Source: an uncultured Actinomycetes bacterium
Lineage (GTDB): Bacteria; Actinomycetota; Thermoleophilia; Solirubrobacterales; Solirubrobacteraceae
Length of the DNA stretch: 11,518 nucleotides
Direction of reading: 5' to 3'
NCBI GenBank assembly: GCA_937888775.1
Contig: CALAQT010000576.1
Coordinates: 1-11,518 of the forward strand
The notes beneath the pieces are model-generated. The model was not told where the DNA came from and made no database searches. It saw nothing but the letters and a program-made list of their open reading frames with translations. Of the stretch, positions 1-7,143 are shown one piece after another (the stretch's first letter is position 1; the number at the start of each line of letters is the position of its first letter). The position numbers were made by a program, and so were the translations under genes.

Positions 1-41
1 CTTCCCTCGAGACCCGTATCCACCACCAACTCTCACCCGAG

Positions 42-266
42 GTGGACCGACAAACAGGGTCCGGTCACGTTCACCACCTGACCTATGTTCGGTTCGGAGG
101 CGACGAGCTTCCCGAGGATCTGCGCGTACTCTGTCGCGTCTGCCACGGACCCGCTGACCGTGCGCGCGAGTGGGATGACCGCGTCCGCGGATGGCAGGCT
201 AAGAGCGGGGGTAGCTACCGTGCAGCGGAGAGGGAGCTTCGTGATTTCCTCTATTACGGGTGCTGA
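42..266 (+). CDS. HNH endonuclease, small, possibly 5'-partial
   Basis: Seen: the protein carries VHHLTYVRFGGDELPEDL at about residues 10-27, followed by LCRVCHG at 30-36. This is the HH...(D/N)L...LCxxCH core of HNH (beta-beta-alpha metal) nucleases, with C31 and C34 as a zinc or structural pair and H12 and H35 as likely catalytic or metal residues. Known of the family: such nucleases cut or nick DNA and are common in phages and integrative elements, often beside packaging or replication genes. The GTG at 42 is only the first in-frame start; the frame is open upstream to base 3, so the true start may lie outside the window. An upstream CxxC pair, common in longer members, is not seen. The stop lies 3 bases before the next start, so it heads a compact plus-strand operon. 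Family is fairly sure; role in the element is inference. Confidence 0.72.
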   Translation: MDRQTGSGHVHHLTYVRFGGDELPEDLRVLCRVCHGPADRAREWDDRVRGWQAKSGGSYRAAERELRDFLYYGC

Positions 267-269
267 GCG

Positions 270-545
270 ATGAGCACGGCGACGGCGACGGCGACGGCCG
301 AGGCGCTCACCGACGAGAACCGCGCACTCCGCTACCAAAACGCGAACCTGCGCGGGATGCTCTCGGACTTGCACGACCACCTAGACCGTGAGCTTGCGGT
401 GACGGCCGCGGTTCGGCTGGCCGTTGGGCACGTAAGCACGAAGCTGGACGGCCCGCCGCCACTTCGGCAGGCGCTGCCAGCAGCGCGCCCGGATTCGCTC
501 AAAGCAACGATAGGCTTAGAGCACAATCCCGAGGAGCAAGAATGA
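270..545 (+). CDS. Small coiled-coil protein, paralogue of the gene at 9653
   Basis: This 91-residue protein has no family I recognise. Its N-terminus is a low-complexity STATATATAEAL stretch written by a hexanucleotide microsatellite (gacggc units near 277-297). Residues 14-50 are rich in Asn, Leu, Glu and Arg (ENRALRYQNANLRGMLSDLH) with heptad-like leucine spacing, suggesting a short helical coiled coil. The ALRYQNANLR segment recurs in the protein encoded at 9653-9868, and the DNA under it is identical for 30 bases. The start is 3 bases after the HNH stop, and its own stop overlaps the next start as ATGA, so translation is probably coupled to both neighbours. Function is unknown; a regulatory or scaffolding role in the mobile element is only a guess. 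Confidence 0.65.
   Translation: MSTATATATAEALTDENRALRYQNANLRGMLSDLHDHLDRELAVTAAVRLAVGHVSTKLDGPPPLRQALPAARPDSLKATIGLEHNPEEQE
320..349 (+). repeat. 30-bp direct repeat, left copy
   Basis: The 30 bases here are identical to 9685-9714, in the same orientation and the same reading frame, encoding RALRYQNANL in both genes. Bases just outside differ. Identity through synonymous third positions is more than ordinary paralogy requires. Confidence 0.9.
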
Positions 546-697
546 CGACGGAAATCACCAAAGCGGAGCTAGCCGAAGCGCTGGCCGGACACGAAGAAGC
601 ACGCCGAGCCCTGCGCACCCGGGCCGCGCGCATCGACCGGCACATCAAGCGCCTGACGGCCCAGCACGCGGCGGACCTAAACCCGACGACGGACTAG
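542..697 (+). CDS. 51-residue basic/acidic helical protein, unknown
   Basis: A short reading frame starts with ATG at 542, overlapping the previous stop as ATGA, and ends at the TAG at 695-697. The product is Glu-, Ala- and Arg-rich (KAELAEALAGHEEARRALR, then RAARIDRHIKRLTAQH), predicted to be two charged helices with no Cys and no membrane segment. No family is recognised. The overlap, the position inside a run of same-strand small genes and the non-random residue use argue that it is translated. Small charged helical proteins are common in actinobacterial mobile elements, but nothing in the sequence assigns a job. Confidence 0.5.
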   Translation: MTTEITKAELAEALAGHEEARRALRTRAARIDRHIKRLTAQHAADLNPTTD

Positions 698-708
698 GGA
701 GACTCGGT

Positions 709-891
709 ATGGAAGCGAATGACGCGGAGTACTTCACGCAGTTTATCGTCAAGGCGATTGATCGGCTAACCGCGGCGGTGGACAGGAACACGATTGCGGT
801 GCTAGCTATCCACCCGCAAGATGCGCGCGTCAGCTACGCGCTCCCGGAGTTCAAGGCAATCGAGTCCGCTCGGAAGGCAAGCGGTGACTGA
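709..891 (+). CDS. 60-residue small protein, unknown
   Basis: The ATG at 709 is preceded by a purine-rich agggaga stretch around 696-702, a plausible ribosome binding site. The product (MEANDAEYFTQFIVKAIDRLTAAVDRNT...) looks like an amphipathic helix at residues 5-30 followed by a less regular tail; there are no Cys residues and no membrane segment. No family is recognised. It lies 11 bases after the previous stop, and its last codons overlap the GTG of the next frame (884), so it appears to belong to the same transcript as the HNH gene and its small partners. Confidence 0.5.
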   Translation: MEANDAEYFTQFIVKAIDRLTAAVDRNTIAVLAIHPQDARVSYALPEFKAIESARKASGD

Positions 892-1141
892 CACGGCGAC
901 GGCCGCGGAGCGGACGCGGCACACCCGCAGAACCGCCTATTACACCGCCTACCGAGCCGCGCACCCTGAGAGGATGCGCGCCAACCAAGCGGCTTATGAT
1001 CCCGCGCGAGAGCAAGCGCTACAAGGACCTGTACCGCTCGCGGAGAGGCTAGCTTCGCGTGGTTGGGCGTCGCGCGCGAATACTGGCGATCCACGGTGCG
1101 GTAAAACTCAGACCTGCTCGTCGAGGCGGATGGCCCGCTGA
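884..1141 (+). CDS. Small basic protein, 3' part uncertain (possible frame change)
   Basis: The GTG at 884 overlaps the preceding stop. The first 37 residues (VTDTATAAERTRHTRRTAYYTAYRAAHPERMRANQAAY) look like the Tyr-, Arg- and Ala-rich small basic proteins often found in actinophages and integrative elements. After about base 996 the frame turns to ordinary G+C-rich sequence. A different frame (3) reads MIPRESKRYKDLYRSRRG and stops at 1050-1052, which suits this protein type better. The long version also runs into the 3' end of the oppositely oriented gene at 1108. I trust the N-terminal part, not the stated end; a one-base change near 985-996 or a real end at 1052 are both possible. Function is unknown. 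Confidence 0.3.
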   Translation: MTDTATAAERTRHTRRTAYYTAYRAAHPERMRANQAAYDPAREQALQGPVPLAERLASRGWASRANTGDPRCGKTQTCSSRRMAR

Positions 1142-1479
1142 AGCATCGGGCTGGCCTCGCCCCCCTCATTGCGGATCGCCTCAAGCATCCCGGTGGCCAG
1201 CGCATCAAGCTTGCTCTGAATCGCGTGTTCAGATCGCAGTTCCGCGTTCTTCAACAGGGCGACGAGCAGCAGCGTCGTGGCGGTGAGCGCGGATCCGGTC
1301 GCCTGCTCGTAGGAAGCGCCCGCGCCGACGGCGTAGCCTCCAACCCAGGCAAGGATGAGCGCCACGCAGAACGCGAAGAAGACAGGAGAGCTCGCGAAAT
1401 GGGATGCGCGCTGGGCGAACTCGTCAAACCGGCTGCGACGATCCGTCTGACCACGATCGACAGGATGCTGTAAGGACAT
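1108..1479 (-). CDS. Low-affinity iron permease family small membrane protein
   Basis: From the ATG at 1479 the product is 123 residues. It starts RSRFDEFAQRASHFASSPVFF and ends with ALLKNAELRSEHAIQSKLDALATGMLEAI. The order FDxFA, GSP-like SSP, a hydrophobic segment (about 31-53), a second hydrophobic segment (about 62-76), then a charged helix with KLDAL is the layout of the bacterial low-affinity iron permease family (small two-helix membrane proteins). Despite the family name, iron transport is not shown for such short bacterial members, and the role may be different. A TTG 27 bases upstream (1506) is a weaker start. The gene is complete, stands alone and runs against both flanking modules, marking a switch to different DNA. 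No clear terminator follows it. Confidence 0.72.
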   Translation of the reverse strand: MSLQHPVDRGQTDRRSRFDEFAQRASHFASSPVFFAFCVALILAWVGGYAVGAGASYEQATGSALTATTLLLVALLKNAELRSEHAIQSKLDALATGMLEAIRNEGGEASPMLQRAIRLDEQV

Positions 1480-1506
1480 CCCGCGCGAGTCTACGCCGCG
1501 CCTCAA

Positions 1507-2414
1507 CGAGCAACGGTGAAGTCACCCGTCCCGGCCGGCTGCACGAGCTACGCGAAGGACATCGGACGGCTCTGCCTGCCTCGGCGGACAGTCCGTCTCG
1601 GGCTCGCTCGTTTTGACGCTCCCGCTCCCTATCGCCAAACAGACGGGCTCGCGGTCTCCGAGCACACCCGAGTTGGACAATTTGCAGGGCCCCGGACGGC
1701 CAATCAGCCGGAGCGGACGGCTGGTCTCTACGAGCAACCCGGCAGTCATTGCCCAGTGCTGGTGTGAGAGGACGCGAGCAGCGCGGCCGAGCGGTGTCCG
1801 CACTGCTGCTCCGCGCGCGGAAGCAGGAGCACGCGACGAGGGGATCGACCAACTCTCTCGGACCGGACGAGACACATCAGCGAGGTTCGGCGGCGGGCGG
1901 GCTCCTCCTACGCCGGGCCAATGGAATGAGTTGGGCCTGGCGCTCGATTGTGAGCACAGATGAGGACAAGCCGACGTCGCGGAGACTCCCTTCATGTCAG
2001 ACCGGCCATCTGGACGTCGCGTCTGTCGGTCTCGTACTGCGCGGTGGCTGATGTGTGAATCTCCTGAGCTGCGACCGCGTTCGGTCAGGGGTTGTTGCGC
2101 CGGCGGTTCGTCAACGGGCGCCCGAATCCCATCCCCTGCACGGATCGCGCGCTCCCGGGTATCAGCCGTTCCGAAACCGGCGCTCGCTCTGAAGCGTTTA
2201 CCCGACGGCCACCACCAATGCCAGCGATCTCCTTGAGACAGCCAGCGTGGCCGGGACGCGGTCAGAGCCACAGCGATCGTGCGCGACGCCGCCGCTCTTG
2301 GGCTGAACGAATCTCCAGCGGCCAGCCGGCTCGCGTCGCTCGCTGCTGCTCGGGGTCCGGTGGTTGTGCGTGGTTTGCCGCGGTTGCAATATTGCCGGTG
2401 AGCGAGACACTGGA
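1507..2414. other. 908 bp without a recognisable gene
   Basis: The stretch holds only overlapping G+C-rich open frames on both strands whose translations show no motif, sensible hydrophobic pattern or family resemblance. No tRNA, rRNA, terminator-like hairpin with a T-run or repeat array was seen. It lies between the iron-permease-type gene and a decayed kaiB, so decayed chromosomal DNA is the likeliest reading. Confidence 0.5.
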
Positions 2415-2730
2415 ATGGTGACCGAGGCGGATGAGGCGGATGAGGCGGGAGGCCGGGTCTGATTCGCATGTACGTGGCGAGCGACAGCGCGCCCTCAGCG
2501 CAGGCGCGCAGACAGCTTGCGGTGCTGCGTGAGCGGTTCGGCGGGGAGGATTGGGAGGTCGAGATCGTCGACGTGTTCAAGCAGCCCGCGCTCGCCGAGG
2601 CTGACCGGATTCTTGCGACCCCGCTCCTGATCCGGTGTTCCCGACGCGGCGTCTGAGCGTGATCGGGGACTTTGCCGACGTGCATGCGGTGGCCAACGCG
2701 CTCGATCTTGGACAGGAGGCGGCTGGATGA
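2415..2730 (+). pseudogene. kaiB: KaiB-like protein, broken by two single-base deletions
   Basis: Seen: the central frame from 2460 reads LIRMYVASDSAPSAQARRQL..., then VEIVDVFKQPALAEADRILATPLLIR. This is the thioredoxin-like KaiB fold signature (LxxYVAGxxxxS, EVIDVxxxPxLAExxxILATPxLIR). Beyond base 2637 the match continues one frame back as FPTRRLSVIGDFADVHAVANAL, the expected KaiB C-terminus, so a base is missing near 2636. Upstream, MVTEADEADEAGGRV (from the ATG at 2415) joins the core only if another base is missing near 2459. Restored, the protein is about 105 residues, normal for the family. KaiB proteins switch fold and bind KaiC in clock or stress circuits. The restored stop overlaps the kaiC start as ATGA, so the pair was an operon. 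As written it cannot make an intact protein. Confidence 0.8.
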
Positions 2731-2871
2731 GCCGTGCACCGCGTCAGCGGATCCAGGTCGGCATCCCCGGGTTTGACGAGATCGTGCACGGCGGACTGCG
2801 CCGTGATGGCAGCATCCATGGTGGCGGGCGCGACGGGGGCCAGCAAGACCGGTGGGGCAGGTTCCGCCTCA
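2727..2871 (+). pseudogene. kaiC: KaiC-like ATPase, N-terminal stub
   Basis: From the ATG at 2727 the frame reads MSRAPRQRIQVGIPGFDEIVHGGLRRD, the start typical of KaiC/RAD55-like ATPases (TGIPGFDxIxxGGLP). The next expected element, the P-loop, appears only in another frame from 2818 as MVAGATGASKT, implying an extra base between about 2813 and 2818. The loop itself reads GATGASKT, with Ser where the GxGKT glycine belongs. The spacing from GGL to the P-loop matches intact relatives. Nothing resembling the rest of KaiC (several hundred residues) follows, on either side of the transposon at 2877. Because the target duplication shows the two flanks were once joined, kaiC was truncated before the transposon arrived. 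It is a remnant with no likely function. Confidence 0.72.
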
Positions 2872-2876
2872 GGACC
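2872..2876. repeat. Target site duplication ggacc, left
   Basis: The five bases immediately before the left terminal repeat are ggacc, repeated exactly at 9149-9153 immediately after the right one. A 5-bp duplication is the hallmark of Tn3-family transposition. Confidence 0.93.
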
Positions 2877-2914
2877 GGCCCTTGAGGAGCATTGGAACGA
2901 AAAGTCACGATAAA
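2877..2914 (+). repeat. Tn3 terminal inverted repeat, left (IRL)
   Basis: It begins ggcccttgaggagc and ends with ggaacgaaaagtcacgata plus a short tail. The inner half closely follows the Tn3-type end pattern GGAACGAAAACTCACGTTA. It matches the complement of 9111-9148 at 36 of 38 positions (mismatches at positions 17 and 38). Confidence 0.94.
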
Positions 2915-2961
2915 GGGGTGAGCGGCGGCCTCGGGGCTGATCGGCCGTACCGTGTCTGGCG

Positions 2962-5900
2962 GTGCCGGTCGAGTTTCTGAGCGACGAGGAGGCGGCTGCG
3001 TATGGGCGGTTCATCGGGCCGCCGTCGCGGGAGGAGCTGGAGCGCTCGTTCTTCCTTGATGACGCTGACAGGACGTTGATCGCGCCGCACCGCGGTGATC
3101 ACAACCGTCTCGGGTTCGCGTTGCAGTTGACGACCGTCCGGTCGTTGGGCTTGTTCTTGGTGGATCCGGTGGAGGTGCCGGGCGTCGTGCTCGACTATCT
3201 CGCGGGTCAGCTGGCGATCGCGGATCCGTCGTGTGTGGCTCGCTACATGGAGCGTCGCACGAACCCGCTTCGAGCACGCCGAGGAGATCAAACGCGCCCG
3301 CGGGCTACGGGATTTCTCGGAGGTCGCGCGGGAGCTTGAGGAATGGGTGGACGCACGGGCGTGGACGACGAGTGATGGCCCGAGGGCGATCTTCAACGAC
3401 GCGATCGGCTGGCTGTTTGAGCGCGACGTACTGCTGCCGGGGGTCACAACGCTCGCACGGCTGGTCGCCCGGGTGCGTGAGGAGGCGACCGAACGTCTGT
3501 GGGAAACGCTGTCCGGGTTGCTGACGGCGGGGCAGTGCCGGCGGCTTGAGCGGCTCCTGGAGGTTCCGGACGGTAAGCGGTTCTCGGATCTCGAGCGGTG
3601 GCGTAAGGGGCCGGCGAAGCCGTCGGGCAGGAATCTGGAGAAGGCGATCGCGCGGGTCGCCGAGATCAAGACGCTCGAGCTCGGGAGGCTCGACCTCGAC
3701 GCGGTGGTCCCGCACCGACGGCTTGTTGATCTCGCGCGCTACGGGATGACCGTGAACGCGCGGGCGCTGCGTCGTCATCCCCGATCGCGGCGCCTAGCGA
3801 CCGTGCTGGCGACTGTCGTGTTCCTGGAGGCGAAGGCGATCGATGATTGCCTGGAGCTGCTTGATCTGTTGATGACCACGGAGCTGCTCGGTAAGGCTGA
3901 GCGCGAGTCGGTGAAGGAGAAGGCGCGCCAGCACCCGCGGCTCGCGCGCGCGTCAGCAAAGCTCGCGACCGCGGTCGAGGTTCTGATGGACGCCACCGCG
4001 CGTGGCGAGGAGCTCGGGCTTGACGGGGTGTGGGAGCTGATCGACGCGGCCGTCCCCAGACGCGAGCTGCGTGCGGCGGTGACGGCGATCACCGAGCTCG
4101 TCCCGCCTGACGTTGATGATGACGGCGTCAAGCGCGAGCAGCTCGCGACGCGGATCGCGACCGTCGCCGGATTCCTGAAGACGCTGACCGACGTGATCGA
4201 GTTCGACGCAAACGCCGACGCACAGGCGGTCCTGGACGAGATGAAGCGGATGCCCGCACTGTTACGCGCCCGAAAGCTCACGAGCGCTGACGTCAACGGG
4301 TCGCTTGTCCACGGCTCGTGGAAGCGCCTCGTGTTCGGTGCCCCGACCAACCAGGACGGCGCGGTCGATCGCAACGCGTACGTGTTCTGCGTGCTGACAC
4401 AGTTTCATCGCTATCTCAAGCGGCGCGAGATCCACGCCAACCGGTCATCAAGGTGGCGCGACCCGCGCGCGCAACTCCTCGCCGGCGAGGCATGGACGAA
4501 CGCGAAGGACTCGGTGCTCACCGCGCTTTCGCTCCCGGAGACCCCGGACGGTCTGCTCGCCGAGCACACCCGGACGCTCGACGCGGCGTACCACGCCGTC
4601 GGCGCGCGCCTGGAGGCGAACACCGCAGTCAGCATCGACCGCGAGGGCCAGCTGCACATTGAGCGGCTCGAGGCGATCGACGACCCCGCGAGCCTGATCG
4701 AGTTACGCCGCGACGTGAACGCGCTGCTGCCGAGGGTCGATCTCCCGGAGGTGATTCTGGAGGTGATGTCCTGGGAGCCCCAGTTCGTCGCGGCATTCGT
4801 CGCGGCCTCCGGGGGACAGACCCGCCTGGCTGATCTGCACGTCACGATCGCGGCGTGCCTGACCGCGCACGCCTTGAACATCGGGTACTCACCGATCGTC
4901 AAGAAGGGCGTGCCGGCGCTCGAGCGCGACCGGATCAGTCACGTCAACCAGAACTACCTCGGCACCGAAACGTACACCCCGGCGAACGTCTGGTTGATCG
5001 CCGCGCAGGCCGGAATCACGCTCGCGCAGGCGTGGGGCGGCGGCCTGGTCGCCGGGATCGACGGGATGCGGTTCATCGTCCCGATCCCGAGTATCTACGC
5101 CCGCCCGAACCGCAAGTACTTCGGATCCAAGCGTGGCGTCACGTGGCTGAACATGGTCAACGACCAGGGCTCCGGGCTGGCCGCGAAAGTCGTGTCGGGC
5201 ACGCCCGGCGAGTCGCTGCATATGATCGACGTGATCTTCAGCCAGGACGGCGGGCAGCGCCCCGACATCATCGTCGCGGACACTGGCACCTACAGCGACC
5301 TCGTGTTCGGCCTCGCGCAACTGCTCGACATCGAGTACCGGCCCGAGCTCGCGGACATGCCCGACCAGCGCTCGTGGCGGATCGATCCCGCCGCGGACTA
5401 CGGGCCGTTGAACACCGCGGCGCGCGGCCGGATCGATCTTGACCGCGTGCGCCGCCACTGGCAGGACATCCTGCGCGTGATCGCCTCGATCTACACCGGC
5501 ACCGTCCGCGCGTACGACGTCGTCAGGATGCTTCAACGCGACGGAAGCCCGACACCGCTGGGTGAGGCGATCGCTTCGTACGGCCGGATCTTCAAGAGCC
5601 TGCACATCCTCACCTACATCGATGACGACACCTACCGTCGCGACATCAAAGGCGTCCGCAACCTCCAGGAAGGCCGCCACTCCCTCGCCGGACACGTCTT
5701 CCACGGCAAGAAAGGCCAGCTCTACCAGCGTTACCACAAGGGGATGGAAGACCAGCTCGGCGCGCTCGGCCTCGTCCTGAACTGCATCGTGCTCTGGAAC
5801 ACCCGGTACATGAACGCCGCCCTGGACCAGCTCCGCGCCGAAGGCCGCGAAATCCAGGACGAGAATGTCGCGCGGCTCTCCCCGTTCGTGCGCCACCACC

Positions 5901-5986
5901 TCAACGTCCACGGGAAATACTCGTTCCTGCTGCCGGAGATCCCGACCGGGCTGCGAGCGCTCCGAAACCCCGAAGACGACGACTGA
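2962..5986 (+). pseudogene. tnpA: Tn3-family transposase TnpA, split by a +1 frame change
   Basis: The GTG at 2962 opens MPVEFLSDEEAAAYGRFIGPPSREEL, the usual N-terminus of this family, and continues to ARYMERR at 3258. From 3263 the match carries on one frame later as TRFEHAEEIKRARGL and runs to the TGA at 5986. Four bases (acga, 3259-3262) stand where three are expected. Joined, the product is about 1007 residues, normal for TnpA. The DDE triad is present: D in GIDGMRF (codon 5060), D in VADTGTYSD (5279) and E in NLQEGRHSL (5669), with family-like spacing of 73 and 130 residues. The conserved tail EDQLGALGLVLNCIVLWNTRYMNAALDQL is intact. TnpA binds the 38-bp ends and makes the cointegrate by replicative strand transfer. 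As written only a 917-codon C-terminal frame (first ATG 3233) and a short N-terminal piece are read; a read error, a mutation or frameshifting are all possible. Confidence 0.9.
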
Positions 5987-6007
5987 CGGCGATCAAGGCT
6001 TCCGAGG

Positions 6008-6118
6008 ATGTACGTGATAACGGTCTATTATCACGTACATGACCACCGAGGCGGATAGGCCGCGCGGCGCATCAGCGACCTCCCGGACGACTCGACTCAT
6101 GCCCGTTATCCGGTACAT
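6008..6118 (+). other. Internal resolution site for the tyrosine recombinase (loxP-like core plus accessory arm)
   Basis: The arm atgtacgtgataa (6008-6020) and its exact complement ttatcacgtacat (6028-6040) flank a 7-base centre cggtcta. This 13-7-13 layout is that of a tyrosine-recombinase crossover core (compare loxP 13-8-13). A third copy, ttatccggtacat at 6106-6118, matches the right arm at 11 of 13 positions in the same direction. It would act as an accessory binding site, as in the Tn4430 resolution site, which combines an inverted core with directly repeated arms. The site sits between tnpA and the recombinase gene, where resolution sites of this transposon type lie. Confidence 0.82.
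6026..6038 (+). promoter_or_regulatory. Putative leaderless promoter inside the resolution core
   Basis: TATTAT at 6026-6031 is a good -10 box and is followed by 7 bases and then the ATG at 6039, so transcription would start at the A of that ATG. No good -35 box is seen near 6003-6008. The box covers the end of the core centre and the start of the right arm, so recombinase bound to the core should block it. Confidence 0.42.
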
Positions 6119-6140
6119 CCACGCGACCGGCCGGCGATGA
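6039..6140 (+). CDS. 33-codon leader frame coupled to the recombinase gene
   Basis: The ATG at 6039 lies in the last bases of the core right arm and opens MTTEADRPRGASATSRTTRLMPVIRYIHATGRR. The stop at 6138-6140 overlaps the recombinase ATG as ATGA. The peptide is basic with no recognised family. Its likely meaning is translational coupling on a leaderless transcript rather than a functional protein, or it may be an in-frame accident. The position of its start at the predicted transcription start is the main reason to list it. Confidence 0.3.
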   Translation: MTTEADRPRGASATSRTTRLMPVIRYIHATGRR

Positions 6141-7072
6141 CCACCAGCACGAAAGCCCCGCGGAGAGCTGCCGTCACGCTCCAGGCGGCTGCCGACGCGT
6201 TCCTGTCCTCACCGCGATGCGAGAACGCCAACACGCGTCGGGCGTATGCCGGCGTGATCGACAAGATCACGAGCCAGCTCGGCGCCAGCCGCCCGCTCGC
6301 CGACATCTCCGACGATGACATCGCCACGGTCCTCAACCACGAATGGGCAAGCGCCCACGAATCGACATGGAACCGCAACCGCGCGGCCGTCAACGCCTGG
6401 CTGACCTGGTGCCGCGAGCGTCAGCGCTGGCGAGCGCCCGAGGTCCCCGGCAGCTGCGAGCGACGCAAGGAGCACCTCAACGCCACAAAGGATCTCCCCA
6501 AGGCCGCGATCGAGCGTCAACTGTCACGCCGGGATGTCCCGCTGCGGGAGAAGACGCTGTGGCGGATGCTCTACGAGACCGCCGCCCGCGCGAGCGAGAT
6601 CCTCGACCTCGACGTCGAGCAGCTCGACCTCGAGAACCGTCGCGCCCCGATCCGGTCCAAAGGCGGCGAGATCGAATGGGTTCACTGGGGAACCGGCACC
6701 GCGCACCTGCTCCCTCGACTCCTGCGCCTCCCCGACGGCTCCAGCCGCTCCAGCGGACCGCTGTTTCTCGCCAGCCGCAAGCCTGTCCCGGCTCGGCGCC
6801 CGCCTGCGCGCGACATCTGCCCGTACACCGGTCGGGCGCGACTCGGCTATGACCGCGCCCGAATCGTTCTCAAGGATCTCGCCGGATGGCGGCTCCACCA
6901 GCTACGCCACTCCGCAGCAACGCACCTCGGCGACCAGAAAGTCCCGCTCCAGCTGATCATGGCCAAGACCCGCCACAAATCACCGCGCACCGCGATGCGC
7001 TACGTCAACCCCAGCCCCACAGCCGTCGCAGAAGTCACCGAGCTCCTCGATCCACCCCGACGAAAGCAATGA
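6137..7072 (+). CDS. Tyrosine site-specific recombinase, probable cointegrate resolvase
   Basis: The 311-residue product has the two-domain plan of phage integrase-family enzymes. Residues 12-95 form a SAM-like core-binding domain (LQAAADAFL, TRRAYAGVI, TWNRNRAAVNAWLTWC). Residues 125-300 form the catalytic domain, with R151 (ETAARASEIL), K175 (RSKGGEIEW hairpin), H254 and R257 (LHQLRHSAATHL), H280 (TRHKSPRTAMRY) and the nucleophile Y289, so the full active set is visible. Known of the family: it cuts and rejoins DNA through a 3'-phosphotyrosine link. In this place, next to tnpA and a two-armed core site, it most likely plays the TnpI role of resolving transposon cointegrates. The ATG at 6137 overlaps a short upstream frame. 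A role in element integration is less likely, because the gene is inside the transposon ends. Confidence 0.9.
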   Translation: MTTSTKAPRRAAVTLQAAADAFLSSPRCENANTRRAYAGVIDKITSQLGASRPLADISDDDIATVLNHEWASAHESTWNRNRAAVNAWLTWCRERQRWRAPEVPGSCERRKEHLNATKDLPKAAIERQLSRRDVPLREKTLWRMLYETAARASEILDLDVEQLDLENRRAPIRSKGGEIEWVHWGTGTAHLLPRLLRLPDGSSRSSGPLFLASRKPVPARRPPARDICPYTGRARLGYDRARIVLKDLAGWRLHQLRHSAATHLGDQKVPLQLIMAKTRHKSPRTAMRYVNPSPTAVAEVTELLDPPRRKQ

Positions 7073-7087
7073 TGCAGCAGAGCTGCA
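7073..7087 (+). terminator. Small hairpin just after the recombinase stop
   Basis: TGCAGC and GCTGCA flank the loop AGA directly after the TGA at 7070-7072. The stem is only 6 bp and no T-run follows, so it is a weak candidate for a terminator or processing site between the recombinase and the exporter genes. Confidence 0.2.
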
Positions 7088-7143
7088 GCCAAGCTCCGCT
7101 GATGTTCATCCAGGGCGGCCCGCACAGTCGCGAGTAGTGTCTG

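Noticed and set aside
1522..2739. 405-codon minus-strand open frame
   Set aside because: It runs antisense through the clear kaiB sequence and gives Arg/Ser/Pro-rich, motif-free protein; it is a G+C-driven shadow.
2905..3669. 254-codon minus-strand open frame starting in the transposase and ending in the left terminal repeat
   Set aside because: It crosses the transposon end and mirrors the transposase codons; Ser/Arg-rich with no motif.
4889..5911. 340-codon minus-strand open frame
   Set aside because: It lies wholly opposite the conserved catalytic part of the transposase and has no family pattern of its own.
6008..6040. The 13-7-13 palindrome as a terminator of tnpA
   Set aside because: There is no T-run after it, and its symmetry, third arm and place beside a tyrosine recombinase fit a crossover site better.
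6137..7072. Tyrosine recombinase as the integrase of the larger element
   Set aside because: It lies inside the Tn3 ends next to tnpA and a resolution-type site, so a transposon resolvase role explains it better; no tRNA or attachment site is visible.
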